This document shows, piece after piece, positions 23,256-35,100 of a stretch of DNA of 64,000 nucleotides (the stretch's first letter is position 1; every line of letters begins with the position of its first letter). A program made the translations under genes and the position numbers. The stretch is taken from assembly GCA_002077045.2 (NCBI GenBank), contig KZ111157.1, forward strand, positions 372,001 through 436,000, given 5' to 3'. The stretch comes from Rachicladosporium sp. CCFEE 5018. Its lineage: Eukaryota; Ascomycota; Dothideomycetes; Cladosporiales; Cladosporiaceae. Below the pieces are notes generated by a model. The model was not told the DNA's origin, made no database searches, and was given only the letters and a program-made list of their open reading frames with translations.

Positions 23256-23615
23256 GGTAATTCGATGTGAATACAGGAGCCGTTAGGCCCGTATCAACGG
23301 GGGCTCACATGGTTTTGTTATGCGAGTGGAGGTAAGGGACGGAAGGATGATGCGAAGTTGAGGTAGAGGCAAAGTGCGCTAATGCACAGCGGGAGCGGGC
23401 GCTATGCCGTTTCTCGTATTTGAGAGAGTGGTTGTTGTGGTATGTCCGAGCCCGCAGGTGAGGTGACAGGGGTGGACCTCGCATACCCATGAAAGAAGAT
23501 CGCGACCAATCTAAGATCATGTGTACAGTTGTACATATATATGTCCGACACACCATGCGATCCTACAATGCTTCGAACCCCCAAACGCCCTACGCTGCAG
23601 AAATCACAACGTCCC

Positions 23616-25776
23616 TCAGCGCAAAGCGCCATGCTGCCCACCACCCTGATACGTTTCCGGACTTCGTAGTGGCTGGTCGTAGAACTCATCATCATCCTCA
23701 TCATCGTAAGTATCCCGTCTTCTCCTCTTACCATCTGATTCGCCGCCGGACCCCACAACTTCAGGACTCGACGAAGTCCCGGACGTGACCTGCCACTCGT
23801 CGCTGCCGTTTCCGTTTTCAGCAGCCTCGTCGTACTTAGGTAGTTGCTTGTGGGAATCGCCAGTCACGAGTCCTAGGCGTTCCTCCTCGGTGATGACATG
23901 CGTTCGCTCGTCCTTCGCCCGGCCGATGAAGCTCAAAGCACCGCGGCTAACGGGCCGGACACTGGGATTGTCTTCCGTGATGCTGGACCTATTCCGATGC
24001 AAGACATTCTGGAACGAGAATTGACGCTTCGCGGTACCGTCTGATTTGCCTTGAACATGAGGTGGAGGCCGCGGCGGGGCAAGACTGGAGCCACGAGAAG
24101 ATGCGCGTTCCCGATTGTCCGCGTCGTTCGCCCAGTGGAGGTGCTGGCCACCGGATGCGCCCTGATAGCTCGTGTCTTCGTCGTGGCCGTCATGAAGCTT
24201 CTGCAATCCTGCGGGTAGACCATAGACGTGTTCTCGGCCTGCTTCGAGGTCTGAATCGGTCTTATTGGGACCGACATTGACTTCTCCCAGAGGTACGGGG
24301 CTGTGACCTGGCCGTCGACTTCGGCTTCCGCTCTGCACGCTCTTGCGACCTATCCTGCCGAAGAAGCCAGGATGAACTTCGCTATCAGGCTCACTCACAT
24401 CATCAGGAAAGCGAGACATTCCAAGAGGTGGATGGACTGTCTTCCGCCTAATGAGTGATCCCGAACCAGTACTAGTGGTCTTTCGTCTCCTTAGGCCGTC
24501 CCACTCGACTGTCTCGTTCTCGCCGATAGGCTCCATGCGCTCTTCTGTCATCCGGTGAAGCTCCTCTGCCTGCCGTTTCGTTCGGACTTTGCTCATCGCG
24601 CGTACTATCGCAGCACCTCCACGTATCGTGTCTGCCCGCGGCTCGGACTCTGGCTCCTCTTGTTCGGCCATTGTCCGGACTTGATCTAGCTCGCCCTGAA
24701 AGACTGCTGAATCTGGCACATCTTTGGAACTCTTTGCCAGCTGAAGAAGCACAACGCCCGCACAGATGACGAGGAAGCCCATGATGACTGTCGTAATCGA
24801 TATTGCCGTGCCGTGGAAGCCTCGGAACAGGATTGCAGAAGTCACGATGACGCAAGAGGTGAACATCACGAAATATGTGGGTGTAACTAAGGCGGCGTTG
24901 AATAGATTGAGTGCTTTCTGCTGGATGTCAGTAAAGTGGTGTCTGTGTCACGTGACCTGGAAAACTTACGTTCAGGTAGATGATCTCAGTTAGTAATGTC
25001 GCAATCACGAATACCAGCAACACGTAGGTAAACCACTTGTTGAACTGCGCCTCCCCTCTGATTTGCGCAATGATCGCAGAGCCAAGCCCTTGCGTTGCAA
25101 CCACCGATAGACCTCCGATTGAGCTGCAGATGCTCAGATACACCAGCATCGACTTCTTGCCGTACCGCGGGCCAGCCCAGAGTGCTGTGAACGCAGCTCC
25201 AATGATAATAAGACCAGCAAAGACTAGAAATCCAGGTGCAATCACGTAGTGCTGCATCTGTTCAATATTCGCAACAGCACTTTGCGTCGGAGCATTGAGC
25301 ACAATGATCACCGATCCGATAATGCATAGGAAGCAAGCCACCTTGCCCACGAAGCTTAATCGCTCTTTCAAGAAGACCGCGCTAAGGATCGTCGTGATTA
25401 CCACCGATAGTGCTCCGAGCGGTGTTACCAGGATAGCGTCCACGAACATGTACGCCGCAAAGTTGCATATTTCCCCAATGATCATGAGCGTCATGCCACC
25501 CCACCAGTATGCGTTCTTGAGATAGCCATAACCCTCGCCAGCAGCTTCGTTGTACTTATCGTTACTCTTGAGCAGGCCAACCTTCTTCAGTACGAAGGAG
25601 ATGCCTATGAAGACACCAGAACTGATCGCCAATACGATGCCCACGACTTTGTAGATCGGTGGTCGTGATGCTTCTGCAGGGTTGACTGCCGTGGTAGTGC
25701 CATTTGTGGCAGTCGCGTTGCCCGCTCGGGCGTAGATGTGAGCTGCCTCAATCACTGCCCGCCCGGCGAAGTCCAT
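23616..25776 (-). CDS. NIPA-like magnesium transporter
   Basis: A 703-aa membrane protein. Exons are 25776-24970 and 24920-23616, joined by a 49-nt intron in phase 0. After a short lumenal or external N-terminus with two N-glycosylation sites (NATATNGT), about nine hydrophobic helices follow in the NIPA order: VVGIVLAISSGVFIGISFVL, WWGGMTLMIIGEICNFAAY, DAILVTPLGALSVVITTILSA, CFLCIIGSVIIVLNAPT and the later AISITTVIMGFLVICAGVVLL. The last ~350 residues are a polar cytoplasmic tail rich in Ser, Arg and Glu, with an acidic DDEDDDEFYDQ near the end. NIPA proteins carry Mg2+ in animals; the fungal tail is longer and probably regulatory. Transport of other divalent cations is possible. Confidence 0.9.
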
Positions 25777-26496
25777 AGTATGCCTCGCAATGGAGGTCGG
25801 GGGGTTGGCGCTTATCGTGCTGTAGATGTCGGCATGTGTGGAAGATAGCGCGGTATGCCTCGACTCGGGACTTTTTGCTCCGTCAATGAGTTTTCAAGTA
25901 CCCTGGACGGTCGTCTGGTCCCGTGCAGGACGTTGCGCCGTTGAAGAAGGTTTAAAAGAAGTCCAGACGGTTGGGCTCAGATAAGGCTGAGAGGCGTCGC
26001 GCCCGAACGTGCTGTGCGTTCTTGGTTTCTGCGAGTCCGGTTTGGGTATTCTGTGATCTCGCTGGCGTTTTTGTAGCGGTAGGTCTTGCTGTAAACGGAC
26101 CTCGATGCTGCAAATCGTTATTGTCGTTGGAGGGATTCGGGAGCGCGACGCAATGGTGTGGCTGAGCAGGGAAGGTCGCGTTGGGCGATTGTGGCGCGCT
26201 AGGGGTTCGGAGGATGTTTAGGATGCACAGGAAGACGATATTTCAGCTGCTCTCGATATAACACAGTGATCAGGAGAGAGCGATGCGTGTGTCGCACCAA
26301 GGCCTAATCAAAATGTCGAGCATTGGCTCCCGTTGATTTCGCCGAGACGCCTCGTGGCAACCACGACGTCGGAATCCCTTGTAGAAGAACTCTCCTGACG
26401 CGTCTTCAGCCCTATATGTGTGCATCGATATTATTAATGCCGTGAGGCTCTGCTGACAATAAGCGTGATCATCCCGTCAAAAAGTTCACCAGCGAC
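25777..26496. other. Divergent intergenic region, NIPA / COG4
   Basis: About 720 bases between divergent starts. Only short unconvincing ORFs; it presumably contains two promoters. Confidence 0.45.
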
Positions 26497-28875
26497 ATGG
26501 CCACTGACGAGCTAATCGAGCAAGATGCGCAGAGCGCAAGCAGTATCGCCCATGCCTCGAGCGTGGAAGAAATCCGCGCCGGTCTGGCTGACCTGGGCGC
26601 CCGTGAAGCCAAAGTGACAGCTCGCTTAGACAGTCTGCTTGCCTCACAACGAGATCTCAATCGCCAGCTCGGCCGTCTAGATCTCGCCAGGGCACAGCTG
26701 GGCTCTCAAGCTGTTGCAACGCGGGTAATCAGCAATGGCATGCTTTCATCAGCAGCAGCCACTGCTCATCGCATCTCTGGCGCAGTGAGGAAGCTGGATC
26801 AGGAGCAATCCAATGTCAAAGCCACATTGGACGTTGTCGAGCAAGTAGCGGAGCTCAAGTCATGCATCCTGGGTGTCACTGGATCTATGGGCGCACCTCA
26901 GGACTGGGAGACGGCAGCAACTTACATCCATCGAGCGTTACAGATACCAGATTCTGTCATTGACGGGGCTTTCGCTGAACAGATAGTGCCTACAGCTGAA
27001 GTCCCCGACCTACCTCGACAGACTCTGAACAATGCCGCTGAGAGTCTATGTGGGTTGTTCCTGCGAGAGTTCGACAAAGCTGCGCAGGCTGGGAACGGGG
27101 CGGGTGTCACTCGCTTCTTCAAGCTCTTTCCTCTCATCAATCGCTCTGATGTCGGACTTGAAGCTTACGGCAGGTATGTCTGTGGTGGCGTTGCTGCTCG
27201 AGCACGAACAAACATGGGCTCTACCCAACGCAAGGACGGCATGTTCTACGCCAGTGCATTGACGAAGCTGTTCGAGCACATTGCACAGATCGTCGAAGGT
27301 CATCAGCCGCTAGTTGAGAGGCACTACGGCGAAGGCAGCATGGCCAAAGTCATTCAGCGCATTCAAGTGGAGGCAGATGTGCAGGGCGGCATCATTCTCG
27401 ACACTTGGTCTGAAGAGCGGAAAGTGGCGAGGAAGCTGACTGAGGTCAAGAGCTATCCGTTCAACTTCCTAGTTCAAAGCTTCCTGCCTGCGCAGAAACC
27501 GAGTATGGTGCCCCCTCGGATTGGTTCACCTGCCCAGGGTTCGCCCCGGGTAAGTGAGGACGAAGGCGTTGACATGAGAGAAGTTGATGCGTTGTTGAAT
27601 GAGAGCGCAACGATGCTCGGACGATGGTCACTCTACTCGCGCTTCCTCGCCAGCAAGACGTCAGGTGTGACCGAAGCCGATGGTGCCACTACACTCACGT
27701 TGCCAGAACTGCTACTGCACAGCAACCTGCATAAGAAAGTGCAAGATCTGTTGATCGAACCCTTCAACATCATGGCTGCTTTCTTCTTCCGCCGATCAGT
27801 CGAAAAGTCATTCCAACTCGACGAGTCACCTTCGGATCTAACCCTCAACCCGAACAAGCCACTCGGCTCCAATCCGCCGTTCATCACATCAGCAGTGGAC
27901 GACGTAATGTATATTGTCAATCAAGTCCTGCAACGAACATTGGCCACCTCGCAGCGTACAGTAGTCGCTGGCGTACTTCCATCAGTCAGCCGTGTGCTGG
28001 GCTCAGACTTCTTCGGCATGATCCAGCGCAAGATGCGTGACGAGAGCTACCCAAAACCTGTCATACAGGGAGCGCTACCTCCGGAAAGCACAATCATCTC
28101 TTTCCTGGTGCTCATCAACAATCTTGACGTCTCCATCGACTACGTCCGCAGGATCATAAGAACCTGCCTTGGCGCTAGCGCGAGTACAAACACCACAGCG
28201 CAATCCAGCTCGGCCATGATAGATGCTTTCCCGTTCGGCCACGAAGCGGTCTTTGTAGAGCGCACGATTAAGCACATCGAGAGCAATTTCGAGACCAAGA
28301 CTTCGGAGCTGATCGCTGAAGCAATAGAAGTCATGCTAAAGCAAGTCATGCGCCCGCGTCTGAGACCAGTCCTGTTAGAGACATTCCGGGATGTCGAGTA
28401 TGTTGTACAGTCAGAGCATGACAGACACGAGAGTGAAGACGCAGACTCCGATGACCTCGTCGCCAAACGCTTCGAGCGAGGGTGGTACGCATTCACCTTA
28501 CCTATCAAGCGCATCTTGACGCCTGGGAACTACGAAAAACTGCTTACAGTCACCGTCGGACATCTCGCTCGCACACTGGAGAAGCGGCTTTGGTCGTACC
28601 ATGGTCGCGTCAACGAACTCGGTGCGATTAGGCTTGAGCGTGACGTTGCTAGTATCGTTGGAACCGCAGTCAAGGGCGCGCGATACGAGCTGCGAGACTT
28701 GTTCGCAAGAAGCGTGCAAATGACACTGATCATGAACATGGAAGACGATGAGTGGGAAGACATCGCAAAGCTGAGCGGGCCGCAGCTCGAGAGGGAGACT
28801 GGGGTCGCGTGGAAGCTTGATGGAGAGGAGAGAAAGAGAGCCAGGGCGATTGTCAAGGATGTTGTGATACATTGA
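26497..28875 (+). CDS. COG4: Conserved oligomeric Golgi complex subunit 4
   Basis: A 792-aa single-exon protein. COG4 is one of eight subunits of the COG tether that captures retrograde vesicles at the Golgi, where it binds SNAREs and the SM protein Sly1. The N-terminal part is coiled coil (SVEEIRAGLADLGAREAKV, LDSLLASQRDLNRQLGRLD), followed by AATYIHRALQIPDSVIDGAFA and LNNAAESLCGLFLREFDKAA, the conserved COG4 core. Further blocks include FFKLFPLINRSDVGLEAYGR, FEHIAQIVEGHQPLVE, LIINNLDVSIDYVRRI-like text near 28110 and a C-terminal helix bundle ending in MNMEDDEWEDIAKLSG. Length fits fungal COG4. No introns or defects. Confidence 0.93.
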   Translation: MATDELIEQDAQSASSIAHASSVEEIRAGLADLGAREAKVTARLDSLLASQRDLNRQLGRLDLARAQLGSQAVATRVISNGMLSSAAATAHRISGAVRKLDQEQSNVKATLDVVEQVAELKSCILGVTGSMGAPQDWETAATYIHRALQIPDSVIDGAFAEQIVPTAEVPDLPRQTLNNAAESLCGLFLREFDKAAQAGNGAGVTRFFKLFPLINRSDVGLEAYGRYVCGGVAARARTNMGSTQRKDGMFYASALTKLFEHIAQIVEGHQPLVERHYGEGSMAKVIQRIQVEADVQGGIILDTWSEERKVARKLTEVKSYPFNFLVQSFLPAQKPSMVPPRIGSPAQGSPRVSEDEGVDMREVDALLNESATMLGRWSLYSRFLASKTSGVTEADGATTLTLPELLLHSNLHKKVQDLLIEPFNIMAAFFFRRSVEKSFQLDESPSDLTLNPNKPLGSNPPFITSAVDDVMYIVNQVLQRTLATSQRTVVAGVLPSVSRVLGSDFFGMIQRKMRDESYPKPVIQGALPPESTIISFLVLINNLDVSIDYVRRIIRTCLGASASTNTTAQSSSAMIDAFPFGHEAVFVERTIKHIESNFETKTSELIAEAIEVMLKQVMRPRLRPVLLETFRDVEYVVQSEHDRHESEDADSDDLVAKRFERGWYAFTLPIKRILTPGNYEKLLTVTVGHLARTLEKRLWSYHGRVNELGAIRLERDVASIVGTAVKGARYELRDLFARSVQMTLIMNMEDDEWEDIAKLSGPQLERETGVAWKLDGEERKRARAIVKDVVIH

Positions 28876-29450
28876 AGCATTCCGGGTTCTTGAAGGACAC
28901 ACGTGCGATCTGTCGATCGACATTCTGACATGAAAAGCCTATGCATTTGCAAGACGAAGTCCATGTGGTGTACGAAACGATTTGCACAGCAGGATTGAGG
29001 ACTTTGGTGTCACGCCACTGCAGCACATCGGCAGGACCTTAGCTTTTTGGGATTAACGTTCAACAGGGCAGAGCTTGGTGTTGCAGCCAATTGAAAAGCA
29101 CTTTCTCAGCCTCGCTTGGCAAGTGGCTTGCATGGCCGGCTGGACTGCTTCACGCACGCCACGACCACGCCTTCGCCGACTGTGCAAGCTCGAAAGCTTG
29201 CGACAAGCCTCGCGACTCGCTGATGCTGCGGTCTTATCGGTCATGCACTCCAGCCATGGCCTGATGAGGGCGCAAGATGGATGCACACCACGCGCTTGCT
29301 GGTGACAGTCTTTTCGCAGCTTGGACTATTAAAGAGAGATGTCCGTTGCTCGACTTCTCAGTCGGTGCTGTTCGATGAGTAAGAATACTTGACGTTTTTA
29401 TATTCGAAAAGCAAGCTACATCTCAAGCGACACCTACACCACCCAAAGTC
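28876..29450. other. Intergenic, nothing recognised
   Basis: About 575 bases between COG4 and the SLATT-type gene on the same strand; no gene-like ORF. Confidence 0.45.
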
Positions 29451-30092
29451 ATGCCCTTCGACGTTGAAGCCGACGCTGAAGACAAGGAACCCCTCATCAC
29501 CACAGCCCCAGTCGCCGAATCAGATGCCTCCCCTTCATCCAAACTCCCACCTCTCCAGCTCTACCAAGCCCTCGTAGGCAACGTCGACAGCCCTCCTTCT
29601 CGCCGTCCTCACCTCTATCACTCAGTCCAGAACCTCGAACGTAAGACCCACCGCTTGTACTGGGTCACGGGCCTCCTCTTCGCGTGCTTGATAGCCCTGC
29701 AGATGATCTTCTGCCTCATCATCGCCATCGGAGCACAACTAAATCTACCTCGCAACGCCATCAGCATTACAGCCGGCATCAACACGCTCGTGGCAGCTGG
29801 GATTGCGACGTTAAAAGGTCTAGGGATGCCTGAGAAGAAGGCTGTGGAGAGGTATAAGTTGAAGAGGATCTTGGATGAGGTAGAGTTCACCACCAGACGA
29901 CTGCAGGCGGGGTTGAACGTGGATGTTGAGGCGAAAGTGGCTGAGATGAGGACTATGCAGGGGAAGACTGAGGATGAGGGGAGAGTTATCTTCCAGGGAG
30001 CTGATGTTGCAGCGGTGCTGAAGGCGGCGCAGACGAAGGATGCTCCGGATGGTCAGGAGCCAACGGCGCCACCGAAGCCAGCGGCAGTTTGA
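29451..30092 (+). CDS. Two-transmembrane SLATT-type protein
   Basis: A 213-aa single-exon protein. A ~60-residue polar N-terminus leads into HSVQNLERKTHRLYWVTG and a first membrane helix, LLFACLIALQMIFCLIIAIGA. After a short loop comes a second one, AISITAGINTLVAAGIATLKG, ending in the family-typical LGMP. A soluble helical tail (KKAVERYKLKRILDEVEFTT) and a Pro/Ala/Lys-rich end follow. The two-helix core with an xxGINTxxAGxxxxLKGxGxP pattern fits the fungal SLATT group, related to bacterial 2TM effector domains found with SMODS/SLOG systems. In fungi the role is unknown; it may act in membrane sensing or cell-death-related signalling, which is inference only. Confidence 0.78.
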   Translation: MPFDVEADAEDKEPLITTAPVAESDASPSSKLPPLQLYQALVGNVDSPPSRRPHLYHSVQNLERKTHRLYWVTGLLFACLIALQMIFCLIIAIGAQLNLPRNAISITAGINTLVAAGIATLKGLGMPEKKAVERYKLKRILDEVEFTTRRLQAGLNVDVEAKVAEMRTMQGKTEDEGRVIFQGADVAAVLKAAQTKDAPDGQEPTAPPKPAAV

Positions 30093-30744
30093 GAAGGTCT
30101 ATCTGGTTTCGAAAAGCACATATTGACGACAGAGCTCCAAGTCTTTTACCTGTACGGCAGGAAACGCCTGTGACTCATCCGGTAGTAGCATGGCTGACGG
30201 TTTATAGCTCAACAGCATTTTAACGCACTGTGAAGTACCAATGAAACAATTGCATATCTCTCCACGCGTTCATCGGCAAGGCCAGGCAATCTACGAGTCG
30301 CGTTGCCCGTTACATGGAAAGCCTTTCGAAAGAGCGGCGGTTGAAGAGCATCCAATAAGGTGCCCGATGAGTGAGTGATGGCATGCGACATGGAAGTGAT
30401 AGCGCAGAAGTCATCGCAGCAGGAGTGACGGCAACGGAATCAGACGACAGCCGAGTGAAGGACAGTTGTCCTGACATGCGTGATGCAAGAATTGACTTCT
30501 CACAATTCCTCACTGTTTGGGATCTCACCCTCCGTGTACTCCTTCGCCAGGGCTTCACTGATGGCTTTACTCACGGCTGTGTTATTCGTGCAGCGCACTC
30601 ACTCTGTGGTCCTCCCTCACATCATGCTCGGGACATCGCGCTTCCACATAATGTGTGTGGGTCATCAACCCGCGCTCGTCGACCGTTGCCGAACCCGCTC
30701 CCACGCACACCTTGTCCCGCTCAGTCACCCACGCCCACCTCTCC
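30093..30744. other. Intergenic, nothing recognised
   Basis: About 650 bases after the SLATT-type gene. Overlapping short ORFs on both strands have no recognisable product. Confidence 0.4.
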
Positions 30745-32135
30745 GCTCAACAGCTCCCTGCTCAACAGCTCCTTATCCATCCAGTCCTTCACTAACGCCA
30801 AGTCCCCATCATCATGGTCGCGCGCCGCCTTAGCAGCCCGGGTCATGCGAGGCTCGGGGCCGGGGTTGACGAATGCCTTCTCGCCGTAGGTGTCCTGGAG
30901 GTCCTCCAGCTCCGCAGAGACAGACTCGGTCTCTGCCCCAGTATCCTCATCATCTCAGTCCACCTCATCGTCCGCATCTTCCCCATCGTCATCGATGACT
31001 AGCGGCTGACTCGAGAGGGCGTTGCCGTAGTGGGCGACGTACTCCAAGATCGCGCCAACCGTGTCATGCTAGCCGGTCAACGCAGCCTTCTTGGCGGTAT
31101 TCATCAGCCCCCCCCCCCCCCCCCCCAAGCTCGTCATTCCCAGCGATCTTCTCGCCGTGGTCGCGCTCTACCCGTACGACTTCGTCTTGCAGGCTCTCGG
31201 GCTCGCCCGCTTGCTCCGGCTCTGACTCCACCCCCTCGCCGGGAGCGGATCCCGAGATCGCGTTGTAGTATTGCTCGAAGCTCTGCTCGTCTCCGTCATC
31301 GATGGCCCACTGGCAGGCCGCGACCTAGTTCTGGACCTGCTGGTCGTTGGCATCCTAGCGGAGTGCTTGACTAGCAAAGCATGGGGCCGGGCAGCCATAC
31401 TCTTGGGCTCTTCGCCCTCTTTCTCCTTGCCCTCATCATCATCATCATCATCGTCCTCGTCATCTTCCCCTTCTTCTCCTTCCATCCCCTCCTTCTCACC
31501 ACCCTCAGAATCGGAGGGAAGCTGCGCAATCTCGTCGGCGCCGAACTCCTCGAGGCGTTTTGCGTAGTCGTCGAACGACTCCTCGTCATCATCCTTAACG
31601 GCCTGCTTGCAGGCGTTATGCAGATCGCGAGCCTTGGGAAACATCGTAAACCTCACGAAGTGGGCCGCCTCGAGCTGCGCGAGCTGCGCCTGCAGATTGG
31701 CGCCCTTCGCTTTACAACCCATTGCCTTGCTCGGCTTGCTCTTCGTCTCAGCTGCTCCCTCTCCTTCATCCTCGTCGTCGACGTCGCCCTCCCCGGTCCC
31801 ATCGAATTCGATGTCGCCGTAGCCCATCGTCTGAGACTTGGCAACAGCCTCGTCTTCGTCTGCGCAGTTCGACCTCCAGTTGATGCTACCCTTGAAGGGA
31901 GGCTTTGCCATGCCGTATTCCAGTCGGCTTCCGGGATGTTGATGACGAATATGAATTCGCCATGATTCTCAAATGCCGTCTGGTACTTGAGGCTTAGAAG
32001 ACTGTCGTCGATGCTGGCGAGAATTGGCTTGAGCCAATCCGTGAAAAGGCCGCGCATCTGCTGACTATGAACCCGCTTCGACGCAGCTGACCGTCGTGGA
32101 TGGCAAGCCGTGGCGACAAGGTCAAGACAGCCCAA
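30745..32135 (-). pseudogene. Decayed gene for an acidic, repeat-bearing protein
   Basis: Minus-strand reading across this stretch gives protein-like pieces in changing frames. Near the 5' end there is LFTDWLKPILASIDDSLLS and FENHGEFIFVINIPEADWN. A frame change leads to MAKPPFKGSINWRSN and an acidic middle with a DDDDDDD run. Further on, QYYNAISGSAPGEGVESEPE, a poly-Gly run and AILEYVAHYGNALSSQPLV appear with in-frame stops between them. A motif of the form AC..A..D.DE.SF..Y recurs (ACKQAVKDDDEESFDDYAK, ACQWAIDDGDEQSFEQYYN), and RAAKAARDHDDGDLALVKDW is a looser third copy. The mix of stops and frame changes is what a decayed gene looks like. Family not recognised. Confidence 0.5.
31108..31126. 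repeat. Homopolymer run of 19 C
   Basis: An uninterrupted C19 tract lies inside the decayed acidic gene, where the minus strand reads as a Gly run. Such tracts slip easily in replication and sequencing, so the exact length is uncertain. Confidence 0.9.
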
Positions 32136-35100
32136 AGACGATGCCCTCGGACACTACAGCACAGGCCTCGTGGAGTAGGTTGTCTTGATCGTCTCCACCC
32201 AGATCAGATAGAGAGGTGCTGTTGATCTGACGCATGACAAATCAGCGGCGCTGTCCTTGCCACTCTCGAGACCGACAGGCTGCCGGCGATCTCTCCTATA
32301 TCGTCGCGCAGGAGGCGGAAATTCCAGCTGGCTCTTCGTACGACTTTGCGACTCCCAAGTCAGTCTACATCGAGACGCGCATATCTCTAACCGTCTGAGC
32401 GTCTACTGAACGGCTATCTCAACATGCCCAAGTCGACCATTATTCATTTGATAGCCCGGTACGCTCGTACGATATGCCACAGCCGCAGCATTCTTCCCTG
32501 AAATCACTACAAGTGCCACCATGGTCGCACACAGTTTGTAGCTTCCGCGTCCGCGTGATGCCAGTATCGATATGATCTGAGATCACCGCCGCAGCTAGGA
32601 GTGTCTCTTTCCTTATGCTGTCGCTTCCTCCGATCACACACGAGCTTGGAGGTCTCGGTTGCGAGTAATTCTTGCTTGTGGATCGATCCAATACGCCGCA
32701 ACCATGGACTACGTGGATGCGGTGCCTTTGAGAGATACAGTCGAAGCGCGTGTCTCAATCACAGCAACATGTTGGTCTCTCAAAGATCCTGAGAGAGTGA
32801 AGGGTGATACTAACAGCGCATTCGAAAGTTAGACTCAGGACCTCTAGACTTTTGGACGAGAGTAGGTTGTGGATATGGTCTCAAACACGTCCTGATCGGA
32901 CGACCTTGCTTCCGTTCTCAAATCTTGATGCCAATCGTGAGGTTGCAGGCATCTGACTTGCTCCAGTCCTTGTGAAAATTTGACCGGACTGACGGGGCGC
33001 GTATGTTTTTGGGGGGTCTCGCGATGGTGATGTTCAATATTGACCATTTTCTGGCCTTCGCCGAAGTCCAAGGTTCGTGCCTGAAGTCGCGCTAGTGAGT
33101 GAATGCGAGTAGTCAACATCAGAGGGACACAATACGCATCGACCGTGGACCAAGGGCCTGGGGAGTGACATGCTCCGCGCATGTCCCAAAGATTAGAGAA
33201 CCGACTCAGAAATACGCATAGCAGGCCAAGTCGTGAAGTGTATCACGGCCTTGTGTTGCTCGAGCGCCGCTCCATGGAAGTCCTTGGGCAGTACGATCGG
33301 GCAGGTGCTCATCCGCTCAGCTGCAGACTCGTTCGTCTTGCTTCGTCCCAAGTATACGACGTTCAGAGGGAAAGGTGGGAGCGCGCGATTAGTATCAACA
33401 TTCACGGGGCAGATTGCTATGGTCCTGTACTCGTCGTCCGTCTCCGTGACTATCCTCAAGCGCAATCTGGGAAACTTTTAGCCAGATTTGGGAGTATATC
33501 AGATTGCATACCGACCTGTACCTGGAACTTTCGCCAGTCTGACCCATGGCCGATGAGTCAACCAATGGAGCAGCTGCGTGCCCTTCATTTGGTAACAGGT
33601 GGTCGATGGCAATGCGTAACGTGCGGTGGTGCGCGACTTCATCCCGCAATCCCAGAAGCTCCACTGGAAGTAGCTCGTGCAGCGCTTGGAGAGATGGATG
33701 ACCTTATGAACTTCGCTCTATCCTTGGAGGGGGTCCTTATCACTATATCTTTGTTGACTTTTGCTTCCTCTTTGTACTCTGTTCGGCGTAAGAGTCTCTC
33801 TAGGATATCATCGAGCAATCGCCAAGGCTTTGTTGACCGGCGCTCATGCAACCAGTGTACGTTGTTCGGACGGATTCAGCAAGTGGTCCGAGTCCTGTGG
33901 AGAGGTGATTCACGCTTCAGCGGCTCAGCTGCCCAGTCCATGTTCCTGATCAGGCGTTACAGACCCAGAGCCCGACTGAATCTGATATCTTGCTTGACTG
34001 CTGCGAGGTTTATTGCTCTGCGATTACTGTCGCAATCAGCAGCGCTTGCTTCAATGCACTGCCGTTTTCGTGTCTCGTTCAACGCGAGATGGAAGCACGC
34101 ATGCTAACGATTGCCCCTCTTCACGCTGCGCAATTTGCTGGCAATTTGGACACACATTCAGACCTGTCTTTCCAGAAGGCCCACTAATAATACAGCCACT
34201 CTTCACGGTCTCACCAATTTGTGAGCTCCTCGCTCACTTCCCTTCACTGCATCGATGAGGAACCTCATTCGAATCATTATGTCTCGATGGTGGGGTCACA
34301 CAGGGGTCAGTGTGCAAGTCCTTCTCGCTCCGCAAGTGGCTGGATCTTGGTATCACGGTCTCGTCTAGTCAGGCTCGAGCCGTAATGATCGTGCATCATA
34401 ACAATGTCGGAAGCCATCATACGCTTCTCGGGGTCTCTAAAGGGTGGATATCGTGGCTAATGGGTATGTGAGGTCCAGACGACAATTTGGGCCAGTTCAA
34501 TTTGTCGGCAGTCCATTTGATTGCCAAGCAGCGATTTAGGCTGTCATTGCCTTCAACCTCTGCCACAAACATCCCAGAGACGATACGGTCCATCTATGCG
34601 AGGTGAGCCATGTTACCAGTGACCGCTCGCGTGCCACTCTTGCGATCCGGCTTCGAGCTTTACCTCTCGCTTTGTTCACTGCCGTGTTGTGTCGCTTCGT
34701 GTCCTACCCATATGTGGTCTTCACCCCGCCCAACTGTTCCTCAATCTCATCGCTTGCGTTCGCCGCCAACTCCGCATCGTCGACGTCGCCATCAATGACG
34801 GCAATGATAGCACCATTGCTGGGCACTGTCAGTACGCCCTTGCTGTATCAGTGCGGCTTCGACCGCAATTTCTTGTGCAGAATCGATGCTCTCATGGCAT
34901 CTGGATTGAGAAGCCATTGTCTATCAATTCACGTTGTAGCAGACTAACAAAGCATACATGGCCGCTGCCGCGAAGCTCATCAAGCTTACCTCATTGCAAC
35001 GGAACGGAACGAAGAGAGAATTTGGAAGGAAATTTGCTCATGGTTGAAGTGAGGAGGAACCACGCCCTGTAATTCTGGGTCCTTATCGTTTAGACTGCCA

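Noticed and set aside
31436..31460. CAT/ATC microsatellite as a regulatory or structural element
   Set aside because: On the minus strand it is simply the Asp codon run of the decayed acidic gene.
33181..34107. Plus-strand ORF of 308 codons
   Set aside because: No domain or conserved-looking block, poor amino-acid balance and overlap with equally open frames on the other strand.
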